A DNA stretch of 31,220 nucleotides from an uncultured Clostridia bacterium (GTDB lineage Bacteria; Bacillota; Clostridia; TANB77; CAG-508), in NCBI GenBank assembly GCA_934130935.1, contig CAKOYQ010000016.1, forward strand, positions 1 through 31,220, in the 5' to 3' direction. The position numbers were made by a program, and so were the translations under genes. Under the pieces are notes generated by a model. That model saw only the letters and a list, made by a program, of their open reading frames with translations. It searched no databases and was not told the DNA's origin. Positions 16,229 to 23,707 of this stretch are shown here, piece after piece. How positions within the stretch are numbered: position 1 is the stretch's first letter; every line of letters starts with the position of its first letter.

Positions 16229-17857
16229 ATGATTACAAATTTACATATAAAGAATATAGGGATAATAGACGATTTAGAAATAGATTTAAATAAGGGAATA
16301 AATGTGCTAACAGGAGAAACTGGTGCGGGAAAAACTTTAATAATAGACGCTATAAACATAATATGTGGTGGAAGATTTTCAAAAGAAATGATAAGAAAAG
16401 GTGAAAATCATTCATATGTTGAATTATGTATGTATGCTCCGCAAGACATACACTCAGTAGACGGAAATATTATAATTACAAGAGAAATCTATAATAATGG
16501 AAGAAATATGTGTAAAATAAATGGAAGACTTGTTACAGTAACAGAATTAAAAAAATTTATGAATAATTATATAGAGATACATGGACAAAATGCTAATCAA
16601 CAATTATTAGATAGTAGAACACACATAAAATATTTGGATGATTTTTCTGGAAAAGAATTATTAGAATTAAAAAAAAGTTATAAAGAAAAATATACAAGAT
16701 ATAATGAAATAAAAAGAGAATTAAGAAATAACTATGGAGATGAAAAAGAAAGACAGAGAACATTAGACTTATTAAAATATCAATTAAATGAAATTAAAGA
16801 ATCAAAATTAAAAAAAGGAGAAGAGGAAAAACTAGAAGAAAAAAGAAAAATAATAATGAACTCAGAAAAAATTGCAAAAAATTTATCAGAAGCAGATATG
16901 GCAATAGGCGAAAACACTATAGATATGATAGAATCAGCAATAAGAGCAGTAGAGAAAATTGAATGTATAGATAAAAAATATGAACAAATTGCATCAAATT
17001 TAAAAAGTATATATTATGAAATTCAAGAAATTTCTAGAGATGTAAGTGATAGTCTTGAAGACATTAATTTTAATGAACAAGAGAGAGAAGAAATAGAGAA
17101 CAGATTAGACATAATAGATAATTTAAAAAGAAAATATGGAAATAATATAGAAGAAATTCTTAAATATGCAGATGAGATAGAAGAGGAAGTAGAAAAAATT
17201 GAAAATGTAGATAAATATAATAATGAATTAAAAGAACAGCAAAAAAATATAGAAAAAGAAATGACACAAATAGCAGAAAAAATAAATAAAATTAGAACAG
17301 AAAAAGCAAAATATTTAAGTCAAAAAATAAACAAAGAATTAGTAGATTTAGAAATGATAAATGCAAAAATAAATATAAAAGTAGAATATAAAATAAATGA
17401 TTTTTTCGAAAACGGAAAAGATCAAGTAGAAATATTTATAAAAACGAATGTAGGAGAAAATGAAAGTGAATTAAACAAAATAGCATCTGGAGGAGAGATG
17501 TCAAGGATAATGTTAGCAATAAAAAAAGTATTAGCAGATATTGATAATATGCCAATAATGATATTTGATGAAATAGATACAGGAATTAGTGGAAAAGCAG
17601 CTAAGTCTGTTGCTAGTAAATTAAAAAGTATCTCAAATAAACATCAAGTGCTATGTATTTCACATTTAGCACCTATTGCAGCTATAGCAGATTATAATTA
17701 TTATATAAGCAAAAAAGTAGAAAATCAAAGAACTTCTACAAATGTTAAATTATTAAATGAGCAGGAAGTTTTGTGTGAAATAGCGCGTATATCATCTGGA
17801 GAGATTAATGATATAACACTTCAATATGCTAATGAATTAAGAAACAAAATAGCATAA
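16229..17857 (+). CDS. recN: DNA repair protein RecN
   Basis: An SMC-like ATPase that acts at double-strand breaks, holding and preparing broken DNA for recombination. The 542 aa are slightly shorter than the usual 550-570. Walker A, GETGAGKTLIIDAI, is at about 28-41. The central coiled coils (about 150-370) contain long KE-rich runs, including a turn near 280-320. The ABC signature ASGGEMSRIMLA is at about 420 and Walker B, MIFDEIDTGISG, at about 446. The H-loop follows in CISHLAPIAA. The ATG at 16229 follows AAAGGAGC. It is expressed from its own consensus promoter under a LexA box and ends 15 bp from a convergent small gene. Confidence 0.96.
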   Translation: MITNLHIKNIGIIDDLEIDLNKGINVLTGETGAGKTLIIDAINIICGGRFSKEMIRKGENHSYVELCMYAPQDIHSVDGNIIITREIYNNGRNMCKINGRLVTVTELKKFMNNYIEIHGQNANQQLLDSRTHIKYLDDFSGKELLELKKSYKEKYTRYNEIKRELRNNYGDEKERQRTLDLLKYQLNEIKESKLKKGEEEKLEEKRKIIMNSEKIAKNLSEADMAIGENTIDMIESAIRAVEKIECIDKKYEQIASNLKSIYYEIQEISRDVSDSLEDINFNEQEREEIENRLDIIDNLKRKYGNNIEEILKYADEIEEEVEKIENVDKYNNELKEQQKNIEKEMTQIAEKINKIRTEKAKYLSQKINKELVDLEMINAKINIKVEYKINDFFENGKDQVEIFIKTNVGENESELNKIASGGEMSRIMLAIKKVLADIDNMPIMIFDEIDTGISGKAAKSVASKLKSISNKHQVLCISHLAPIAAIADYNYYISKKVENQRTSTNVKLLNEQEVLCEIARISSGEINDITLQYANELRNKIA

Positions 17858-17871
17858 TATTTTAACAAAAT

Positions 17872-18153
17872 TTAATAAGGATATCTCTCAAAAATATATT
17901 TAATTATAATATCAGCATTTAAAGGAGAAATTTTAATAAAAATATCTTTATCAAGAGAAATCCACATATCTATATTAAAAGAATTATTGTTGTCCGAAAA
18001 AGCTGCGATAAATTCAGATATCTCAACAGGATTTGGAAAAGATTTTTTCCAAAATAAGGTGTTATAATTCTTGAAATTTGAATTATAAAATTTATTTAAA
18101 AAGTTATTAATTTCTCCATTTTTACAACTAAATAGGATAACTTTAGCGACCAT
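17872..18153 (-). CDS. Small conserved-looking hypothetical protein
   Basis: A 93-aa protein I do not recognise, convergent with recN. The start codon is preceded by AAGGAG at normal spacing on the minus strand, and the composition is balanced, which supports a real gene rather than a shadow. It appears soluble: a beta-rich start (VAKVILFSC), a Phe/Asn-rich middle (NNFLNKFYNSNFKNYN), and a central acidic segment with WISLDKDIFIKISP that looks like a beta hairpin. It has one cysteine and no membrane span. No function can be assigned. Confidence 0.65.
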   Translation of the reverse strand: MVAKVILFSCKNGEINNFLNKFYNSNFKNYNTLFWKKSFPNPVEISEFIAAFSDNNNSFNIDMWISLDKDIFIKISPLNADIIIKYIFERYPY

Positions 18154-18240
18154 AAAAACTCCTTAATATGATTAGTATACGAAAAAAGTCAAAAAATATA
18201 CTTTGGAATAAAAAAAAGAATAACGGAAATAATAAAATAA

Positions 18241-18254
18241 ATGACTTTTGTCAT
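18241..18254. repeat. Inverted repeat upstream of the DUF1540 gene
   Basis: ATGAC-TTTT-GTCAT has perfect 5-bp arms and is followed by a -10-like TATGAT (18259-18264) with no recognisable -35 box. This suggests an operator or activator site for the DUF1540 gene, about 30 bp upstream of its start codon. Confidence 0.35.
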
Positions 18255-18284
18255 AAATTATGATTGTGAAAGGATGAGTTTATT

Positions 18285-18449
18285 ATGGAAGACAATCAAA
18301 CAATAAATTGTAAAGTAGAAAGTTGTGTGTATCAAGATTCAGATACAAAAAGATGCACATTACAATCAATACAAGTAATTCCAACAGAAAATTGCGATAC
18401 ATGCGAAACAGATGAATCAATGTGTGGAAGCTACGAATATAGTGAATAA
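18285..18449 (+). CDS. DUF1540 domain small cysteine-rich protein
   Basis: A 54-aa protein with the DUF1540 pattern: Ile-x-Cys-x4-Cys (INCKVESC), a Tyr, then a Cys (RC), the I-x-V strand (IQVIP) and a closing Cys-x2-Cys (NCDTC), with one further Cys near the end. Six cysteines in 54 residues suggest metal binding or a disulfide fold. DUF1540 proteins are common in spore-forming Firmicutes; their role is not known to me. The ATG at 18285 follows GAAAGGA. The gene stands alone between an inverted repeat and a terminator. Confidence 0.85.
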   Translation: MEDNQTINCKVESCVYQDSDTKRCTLQSIQVIPTENCDTCETDESMCGSYEYSE

Positions 18450-18484
18450 AAGTACCCAGACATATTTGTCTGGATACTTTAAAA
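18447..18484 (+). terminator. Rho-independent terminator of the DUF1540 gene
   Basis: AAAGTA-C-CCAGACA, loop TAT, TTGTCTGG-A-TACTTT form a long stem overlapping the stop codon. Confidence 0.85.
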
Positions 18485-18512
18485 TTATCATACATAAGAA
18501 TTTAGTATTCTA

Positions 18513-18541
18513 TTGACAAAAAATAAAAATAGAAATACAAT
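18513..18541 (+). promoter_or_regulatory. Sigma-A promoter of the aldolase gene
   Basis: TTGACA (18513-18518), 17-bp spacer, TACAAT (18536-18541), followed by an AAAGGAAG ribosome binding site. Confidence 0.8.
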
Positions 18542-18570
18542 AAAAACTAAAGAAAGGAAGAGTGATATAT

Positions 18571-19503
18571 ATGTCATTAGTTACAACAAAAGAAATGTTT
18601 GAAAAAGCAATGAAAGAAGGATATGCGATTGGAGCATTTAATGTAAATAATATGGAAATAGTTCAAGGAATAGTAGATGCAGCAGGAGAACAAAACTCAC
18701 CAGTTATATTACAAGCATCATCAAGTGCAATAAAATACGCTAGAATAAATTATTTAATGAAAATGGTATCTGCAGCTGTAGAAGAACATCCTAATATTCC
18801 AATAGCAATACATTTGGATCATGGACCAGATTTTGAAACTTGCAAAATGTGTGTTGACAATGGATTTACATCAGTAATGTTTGATGGTTCAAAATATGAT
18901 TTTGAAGAAAATGTAAGACTAACAAAAGAAGTTGTAGACTATGCACATGCACATGGTGTAGTAGTAGAAGCAGAACTTGGAAAATTAGCAGGAATAGAAG
19001 ATGACGTAAATGTAGCAGAAGCAGATGCAATGTATACAGACCCAGCTCAAGCAGAAGAATTTGTAAAAAGAACAGGAGTAGATTCACTTGCTATAGCTAT
19101 TGGAACAAGTCATGGTGCATATAAATTTAAAGGAGAAGCAAGATTAAGATTTGACATATTAAAACAAGTTAAGGAAAGAATACCAAACACTCCAATAGTT
19201 TTACATGGTGCATCAACAGTAATACCAGAATTAGTAAATATGTGTAATAAATATGGAGGTAATATTCCAGGAGCCAAAGGTGTACCTGATGAAATACTAC
19301 ATGAAGCAAGTATTTCTGGAGTTTCTAAAATAAATGTAGACACAGACTTAAGATTAGCAATGACAGCAGGAATAAGAAAAGTTTTTGTAGAAGATCCAAG
19401 TGCATTTGACCCAAGAAAATATTTAACACCAGCGAGAGAGTTAGTAAAACAAACAGTAGCACATAAAATGAGAGATGTATTTGGCTCAGCTAATAAAGCA
19501 TAA
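18571..19503 (+). CDS. fba: Class II fructose-1,6-bisphosphate aldolase
   Basis: A zinc-dependent class II aldolase (310 aa) that cleaves fructose-1,6-bisphosphate into dihydroxyacetone phosphate and glyceraldehyde-3-phosphate in glycolysis. Family marks in order: GAFNVNNMEI near the N-terminus, IAIHLDHG (catalytic Asp and zinc His), VEAELGKLAG, the GTSHGAYK zinc/phosphate segment and VLHGAST. A C-terminal NVDTDLRLA segment completes the phosphate site. The ATG at 18571 is preferred over the in-frame GTG at 18562, because the GTG lies one base after the AAAGGAAG site. It is a single gene with its own near-consensus promoter and a bidirectional terminator shared with smpB, suiting high constitutive expression. 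Confidence 0.96.
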   Translation: MSLVTTKEMFEKAMKEGYAIGAFNVNNMEIVQGIVDAAGEQNSPVILQASSSAIKYARINYLMKMVSAAVEEHPNIPIAIHLDHGPDFETCKMCVDNGFTSVMFDGSKYDFEENVRLTKEVVDYAHAHGVVVEAELGKLAGIEDDVNVAEADAMYTDPAQAEEFVKRTGVDSLAIAIGTSHGAYKFKGEARLRFDILKQVKERIPNTPIVLHGASTVIPELVNMCNKYGGNIPGAKGVPDEILHEASISGVSKINVDTDLRLAMTAGIRKVFVEDPSAFDPRKYLTPARELVKQTVAHKMRDVFGSANKA

Positions 19504-19510
19504 ACAAAGA

Positions 19511-19535
19511 TGAGGGTACCTTATTGATACCCTCA
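19511..19535. terminator. Terminator between converging fba and smpB
   Basis: TGAGGGTA (19511-19518) pairs perfectly with TACCCTCA (19528-19535). A T-rich tract follows on the plus strand and a weaker one on the minus strand, so it may serve both genes. Confidence 0.8.
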
Positions 19536-19536
19536 A

Positions 19537-20001
19537 TTATATTTTATTATTATTTTTTAGAGCTTTCTGTATTCTACGTTCTGCATCTTTTTTGGCAATA
19601 TCTTGGCGTTTGTCATATAATTTTTTGCCCTTACCAATGCCAAGTTCCAATTTAACAAAACTTCCTTTAAAGTATAAACTAATAGGAACTAGACTATATC
19701 CATCTTGTTTAACTTTTACAAAAAGTTTATTAAGTTCTTTTTTATTTAAAAGTAATTTTCTATCACGTAAAGGATCTTTATTAAAAATATTACCATGTTC
19801 ATAAGGACTAATATGCATAGCATATATGAAACATTCGCCATCTTTAAAACCAGCATAACTATCTTTTAAATTAACTTTTCCAGCTCTAATTGATTTAATT
19901 TCTGTTCCTGTTAAGACTATTCCAGCTTCAAATTTATTTTCTATATTAAAGTTGTGATATGCGATAGGATTTTTGGCAATTATTTTTATATTTGAATTCA
20001 T
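19537..20001 (-). CDS. smpB: SsrA-binding protein SmpB
   Basis: The protein partner of tmRNA in trans-translation; it binds SsrA RNA and the ribosome decoding centre to rescue stalled ribosomes. It has 154 aa from the ATG at 20001, preceded by GGAGG; an upstream in-frame ATG at 20013 lies before that site. Family signatures: the start (IIAKNPIAYHNF), GIVLTGTEIKSIRAGKVNL, the RDRKLLLNKKE helix, and a basic tail (GKGKKLYDKRQDIAKKDAER) typical of the segment that enters the mRNA channel. The ssrA gene itself is not in this window. It is transcribed toward fba and ends at a shared terminator. Confidence 0.96.
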   Translation of the reverse strand: MNSNIKIIAKNPIAYHNFNIENKFEAGIVLTGTEIKSIRAGKVNLKDSYAGFKDGECFIYAMHISPYEHGNIFNKDPLRDRKLLLNKKELNKLFVKVKQDGYSLVPISLYFKGSFVKLELGIGKGKKLYDKRQDIAKKDAERRIQKALKNNNKI

Positions 20002-20101
20002 AAAAACCTCCATGATATTATTCTTGCAATATTATATCATATAACTGACAATAATAAAAGCAAATTGAATAAAAATTGGAGATTTTATGTTTTGTTTTTA
20101 A

Positions 20102-20551
20102 TTATTGGTCATTATCATCAAATCTTCTATTATTAGTAAGCTGATTTGAATAATACCAAACTAAAGCAATTATTGCAACAACAGCAACAGCTAGAATAAG
20201 CCATGTCCACATAGTAGAAGACATTCCTAAAAAAGAACCAGTATTAGTAGTTCCAGCAGTAGCGGTTCTACTGGCAGTATAACCAGTAGTTTGTGTATTA
20301 TTACCAGTTACATTAAGGTTAGTAGTATTATTTTTTGTTGCAGAATTCATATTATTTTCAATTGCATTAGTTGCATCTTTTGTAGTATTAGTTACATCTT
20401 TAACAGCACCTTCAACAGCATTTTCAGCACCACCAACAGTATTACGAACATCATTAACAACATTCCCATCTGTTGCAAAACTGAAAGTCATTGCAAATGT
20501 AAATATTAAAGATATAAGTAATCCAGCAGTTAAAAGTAATTTCTTTTTCAT
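20102..20551 (-). CDS. Secreted or membrane-anchored Thr/Asn/Ala-rich protein
   Basis: A 149-aa protein of unknown function. A clear signal peptide is present (MKKKLLLTAGLLISLIFTFAM, cut probably near FSFA-TDG at about 26). A low-complexity extracellular region (about 28-108) is rich in Asn, Thr, Ala and Val, with repeated helical VxNTxxxAxNAxE-like segments and then Thr/Gly-rich sequence. A single membrane span (about 115-135, WTWLILAVAVVAIIALVWYY) is followed by a short charged tail. The start is preceded by AAGGAGG. It resembles small anchored envelope proteins of clostridia, but I know no named family. Confidence 0.75.
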   Translation of the reverse strand: MKKKLLLTAGLLISLIFTFAMTFSFATDGNVVNDVRNTVGGAENAVEGAVKDVTNTTKDATNAIENNMNSATKNNTTNLNVTGNNTQTTGYTASRTATAGTTNTGSFLGMSSTMWTWLILAVAVVAIIALVWYYSNQLTNNRRFDDNDQ

Positions 20552-20645
20552 TGTAAACCTCCTTAAATTAAAATAAGATTTTCTTAAAATAAATAAGTCA
20601 TATTCATAGTATTATTTGTTTCCAGTAAAATATACTTGAAAAATC

Positions 20646-20674
20646 TTGCAAAAAATCTAAAAATAATATAGAAT
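20646..20674 (+). promoter_or_regulatory. Predicted promoter of the recX-scpA cluster
   Basis: TTGCAA (20646-20651), 17-bp spacer, TAGAAT (20669-20674), about 70 bp upstream of recX. No LexA box is visible. Confidence 0.55.
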
Positions 20675-20742
20675 ATTAGCTAAAAGAGAAGAGATTAGAG
20701 AAAATAAAAAGTAACAATGCCAGGGAAGTGAAAAGTTAAAAA

Positions 20743-21204
20743 ATGAAAATTATAGAAAATTTTACAAATACATCGAAAACAGATATAGAGAAACTAAAAG
20801 AATTTGATGCTAATAAAACTAAAGTATTCAAATATATCACATACAAAAAAAGAACAGAACAAGAAGTAAGAAAAAAATTCAGAGGGCAAATAGAAGAGCA
20901 AATGCTTGAGGAAATAATAGATTATTTAAAAGAAGCAAAATATTTAGATGATTATGAATTTGTAAAAAAACAAGTTAAAGAGTATATGAACTTAAAAACA
21001 ATGTCAATAAAAGAAATGAGATATAAATTGCAAGCAAAAGGCTTAGATAAAAAAATTATAGATAAATATATTGACAATAATTATGATGAATTAAAACAAT
21101 ATGAAGAAAAATGTAGAGAAAAAATAAAAGCAAGAAAATCAGCTCTATCAGAAGAAGAAATAAAGCGATATTTATATAGAAAAGGATATAAAATTGATGA
21201 ATAG
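20743..21204 (+). CDS. recX: Regulatory protein RecX
   Basis: A modulator of RecA filament activity. The 153 aa consist of the typical all-helical three-helix repeats: KVFKYITYKKRTEQEVRKKF (about 26-45), then IIDYLKEAKYLDDYEFVKKQV, then IKEMRYKLQAKGLDKKIIDKYID, and a shorter C-terminal repeat ending RYLYRKGYKI. The pattern of a conserved Leu/Tyr pair plus Asp-Asp (YLDDYEF) is characteristic. Some Firmicutes members are longer (about 200 aa) with an N-terminal extension. RecA is not in this window. scpA follows closely, so the pair probably forms one transcript. Confidence 0.88.
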   Translation: MKIIENFTNTSKTDIEKLKEFDANKTKVFKYITYKKRTEQEVRKKFRGQIEEQMLEEIIDYLKEAKYLDDYEFVKKQVKEYMNLKTMSIKEMRYKLQAKGLDKKIIDKYIDNNYDELKQYEEKCREKIKARKSALSEEEIKRYLYRKGYKIDE

Positions 21205-21250
21205 ATATTTATACAAATAAATGAGAGGAATAAATGAAGGGACGAAAAGA

Positions 21251-22006
21251 ATGCAAAATATATTAACACTAGAAACAAATAAATACTCAATTAAATTAAA
21301 TAATTTTGAAGGACCATTAGATTTGTTATGTCACTTGATAGATAAAAACAAAATGGATATTTATGATATAAATTTAAGTGAAATAACAGATCAATACATT
21401 GAATACATAAGACAAATGGAACAAATCAATTTAGAAGTAACAAGCGAATTTTTAGTAATGTCATCAACATTATTATGTCTAAAATCACGACATTTATTAC
21501 CTAAAAATCAAGAAGATGAAGAAGAAATTACAGAAGAAGAATTGATACGTAGAATTATTGAATATAAAAAATACAAAGAAATAACAAAAAGACTAAAAGC
21601 AGATTTTTTGGAATATTCAAAAAGATTTTACAAAAAATCAGAAGAGATTCAGCTTCCAAAACAGAAAATAGAAACAGAATATAATATTGAAATTATACCA
21701 AAGATATATAGCGAAATACTTCAAAAAAATGCGGAAAAAATCAATGAAAATGCGTCAAATATAGAAAAGATTGCGATAACAGAAACATATTCTGTTGGAG
21801 ACACGGTAAAAGAAATGTATAGAGCATTAGTAAAATTTAAGAGATTCACTTTTAATAAATTATTTGCAGTAAAAAAGCATAATAAAAAAGAAATTGTAAC
21901 TGCATTTTCGGGATTACTTGAAATGTCTAGGAGAAATAAAGTAATAACAGAACAAACTGAATTATTTGGAGATATTGAAGTTAGAAAAAATAAAAAGGCA
22001 ATATAA
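21251..22006 (+). CDS. scpA: Segregation and condensation protein A (ScpA kleisin)
   Basis: The kleisin subunit that, with ScpB, bridges the Smc heads for chromosome condensation and segregation. It has 251 aa from the ATG at 21251; an upstream in-frame ATG at 21221 lacks as good a site, whereas GAAGGG precedes 21251. The N-terminal family signature is NNFEGPLDLLCHLIDKNKMD with ISEITDQYIEYI-like continuation. SEFLVMSSTLLCLKSRHLLP is the classic second motif. A charged linker and the C-terminal winged-helix segment (KFKRFTFNKLF, about 205-215, to about 245) follow. scpB is not found downstream, where it often lies in clostridia. Confidence 0.93.
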   Translation: MQNILTLETNKYSIKLNNFEGPLDLLCHLIDKNKMDIYDINLSEITDQYIEYIRQMEQINLEVTSEFLVMSSTLLCLKSRHLLPKNQEDEEEITEEELIRRIIEYKKYKEITKRLKADFLEYSKRFYKKSEEIQLPKQKIETEYNIEIIPKIYSEILQKNAEKINENASNIEKIAITETYSVGDTVKEMYRALVKFKRFTFNKLFAVKKHNKKEIVTAFSGLLEMSRRNKVITEQTELFGDIEVRKNKKAI

Positions 22007-22109
22007 AAATAATGAGACAATTAATATGTGTTTAAAAATATGAGAAATGAGAAAAATAATATTAAATCTTAAAAAATATCGTAAATGTTATTTGAATGAG
22101 GTGATAATA

Positions 22110-23255
22110 TTGTTTTTCTTTTTTATTTTTGGGATAGTAATATTTATTTTGGGAATAGCAGTACATACAAGTAGAATAGAAATTAAAATAGAAAATCTAG
22201 TAATAAATACTGAAATGCCAAGGGGGAAAAGGTTTAGTGAACAAAGCAAGGTATATGTGTATGTGTTAATATTTGGAAAAATCAAACTTTTCAAAAAAGA
22301 AATTAAGGAAATCAAAAGAAATAAGAACTTTAAATTTAAAATGTTCAATAAAAATATAGATATGAAGATAGATTACAAAGAGTTATTAAAAAACATAGAT
22401 ATTGATATAAAAGAATTCGACTTATATATGGAGATAAGCACAGAAAATGCAGCATTTACAGCAGTAACTGTAGGAATTATATCAGGTTTGTTGGGATGTA
22501 TAGTGAGAAAGCCTAAATATCAAATTATTCCGATGTACTTAAATAAAAATTCATTAAAAGTTAGATTTAGTGGTATAATTTCGGTGTATTTGATGCAATA
22601 TATATATAAATTAATTTGGGACAAAAGGGGTCGGTTCCATTTTTGCCCAAAAAATGGAGGGAATAGTATGAGTGAACATCCAATAGAAAGTCTTATGATG
22701 ACTGCAATGAGTAGCATACAAGATATGGTAGATGTAAATACCATAATAGGGGAACCTATAGAAACACAGGCTGGAATAACAATAATACCAATATCAAAGG
22801 TGAGTTTTGGATTTGCGGCAGGTGGGAGCGAATTTAGTGGAGAAACATTAAAAGAATATAATAAAAAAGATAAAGATGAAGAAATAGAATATAAATTACC
22901 TTTTGGAGGCGGAGCTGGAGCGGGAGTTTCAATAAATCCTGTTGCATTTTTAGTTGTACAAGAGGGAAACGTAAAACTTATGCCTGTTGATCATGATTCA
23001 TGCTTTGATAGACTTTTAGATTATGTTCCAGATTTAATGCAAAAAATTAATGAGATGTTTAATAAATCTATTAAACAAAAAGAAGATAAGACTAAAAGGA
23101 TAATTAAAGAAATGCATAATAAAGGTTGCTATAAAGACGAATGTAAAAGTCAAGAAGTTAAAGAACAAGAGGAAAAGATTGCTGAAAATGAAAGAAAAAT
23201 GAATTATCAGGAAGTTTCAGAACATTTGGAAGCTGATGGAGAAATATTTGAGTAA
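22110..23255 (+). CDS. DUF2953 membrane protein read through into GerW
   Basis: An ORF whose first part (about residues 1-175) is a DUF2953-type protein: an N-terminal membrane span (FFFFIFGIVIFILGIAVH), a beta-rich region (RIEIKIENLVINTEM), KxxKFKMFNKN and YLNKNSLKVRFSGIISVYL, the usual C-terminal part. I place the start at TTG 22110, because GAGGTGAT sits just upstream; the ORF is formally open from ATG 22047. No stop codon follows: the frame crosses one GGTCGGTTC unit (KRGRFHFCPK) and continues into GerW. DUF2953 genes commonly precede gerW/ytfJ as separate genes, so this is a repeat-caused fusion. Whether the fused protein is made is unknown. Confidence 0.7.
   Translation: MFFFFIFGIVIFILGIAVHTSRIEIKIENLVINTEMPRGKRFSEQSKVYVYVLIFGKIKLFKKEIKEIKRNKNFKFKMFNKNIDMKIDYKELLKNIDIDIKEFDLYMEISTENAAFTAVTVGIISGLLGCIVRKPKYQIIPMYLNKNSLKVRFSGIISVYLMQYIYKLIWDKRGRFHFCPKNGGNSMSEHPIESLMMTAMSSIQDMVDVNTIIGEPIETQAGITIIPISKVSFGFAAGGSEFSGETLKEYNKKDKDEEIEYKLPFGGGAGAGVSINPVAFLVVQEGNVKLMPVDHDSCFDRLLDYVPDLMQKINEMFNKSIKQKEDKTKRIIKEMHNKGCYKDECKSQEVKEQEEKIAENERKMNYQEVSEHLEADGEIFE
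22616..22655 (+). repeat. Single GGTCGGTTC unit at the DUF2953-gerW junction
   Basis: GGGGTCGGTTCCATTTTTG begins at 22627, flanked by imperfect inverted ends (TTGGGACAAAA and TTTTTGCCCAA). The whole therefore forms a small hairpin. It lies in frame between two genes and supplies residues RGRFHFCP in the fused reading frame. Confidence 0.85.
22668..23255 (+). CDS. gerW: GerW family sporulation protein (YtfJ)
   Basis: A 195-aa protein from ATG 22668, with GGAGGG just upstream, so it can be translated independently of the fused DUF2953 frame. The family core is conserved: HPIESLMMTAMSSIQDMVDV, NTIIGEPIETQAGITIIPIS, VSFGFAAGGSEF, the Gly-rich PFGGGAGAGVSINPVAFLVV and VKLMPVD. GerW/YtfJ proteins are made during sporulation; the Bacillus protein is needed for normal lysozyme-dependent spore germination. 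The C-terminal 60 residues are a Lys/Glu-rich extension with two cysteines (about 160-170), longer than the usual family member. Element E2 begins 17 bp after the stop. Confidence 0.92.
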   Translation: MSEHPIESLMMTAMSSIQDMVDVNTIIGEPIETQAGITIIPISKVSFGFAAGGSEFSGETLKEYNKKDKDEEIEYKLPFGGGAGAGVSINPVAFLVVQEGNVKLMPVDHDSCFDRLLDYVPDLMQKINEMFNKSIKQKEDKTKRIIKEMHNKGCYKDECKSQEVKEQEEKIAENERKMNYQEVSEHLEADGEIFE

Positions 23256-23271
23256 ATTAAGATGAGAAAAT

Positions 23272-23633
23272 GGCAAAAAGGGGTCGGTTCTATTTTTTAC
23301 CTTGGTTGGTGGGGAAATTTGGGGTCGGTTCCATTTTTGCCCTTTTGGTTTTAATATAAATTACGAAGATAAATATAAATTTTGCATTACATTCCTCGGC
23401 TCATTACGAAACTTAAGAAATTGTAATTCATTTTATGGCACCCTTTCATTCTCATGAACTATTTCCATAAAATTTTATACAATTTCTAAAAGTTTCTCCA
23501 ATCACATTCGTCATTTCATTTAAAATTTATATTTATCTTTGTAATTCTAAGTAATTATCAAAGGGCAAAAATGGAACCGACCCCAAATTTCCCCACCAAC
23601 CAAGGTAAAAAATAGAACCGACCCCTTTTTGCC
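23272..23633. mobile_element. Palindromic MITE-like element E2 (four GGTCGGTTC units)
   Basis: A 362-bp element homologous to E1. The arms (23272-23342 and 23563-23633) are 71-bp perfect inverted repeats with two units each. The 220-bp core aligns with that of E1 along its length, including TCATTCTCATGAACTATTTC in the loop. Inner stems: 23371-23383 with 23522-23534, 23416-23425 with 23478-23487, and ATTTTATGG with CCATAAAAT. The spacers between units differ from E1 (TTGGTTGGTGGGG here against TTTTGGGAGGAAGGGG), yet both arms of each element agree. It ends three bases before the -35 box of the next gene. No internal gene and no target-site duplication are visible. Confidence 0.85.
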
Positions 23634-23636
23634 CTC

Positions 23637-23665
23637 TTGCTATTTTATATTTTTTTTAGTAGAAT
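23637..23665 (+). promoter_or_regulatory. Predicted promoter of the membrane glycosyltransferase gene
   Basis: TTGCTA (23637-23642), 17-bp spacer, TAGAAT (23660-23665), directly abutting element E2. It shares CTCTTGC with the adhE promoter beside element E1. Confidence 0.55.
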
Positions 23666-23707
23666 AATACTGTTAATAAAAAATATAAAAAGGAAGGAAA
23701 CAAACAA

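Noticed and set aside
18562..18570. GTG start for the aldolase
   Set aside because: It lies one base after the ribosome binding site; the ATG at 18571 is correctly spaced and gives the usual N-terminus.
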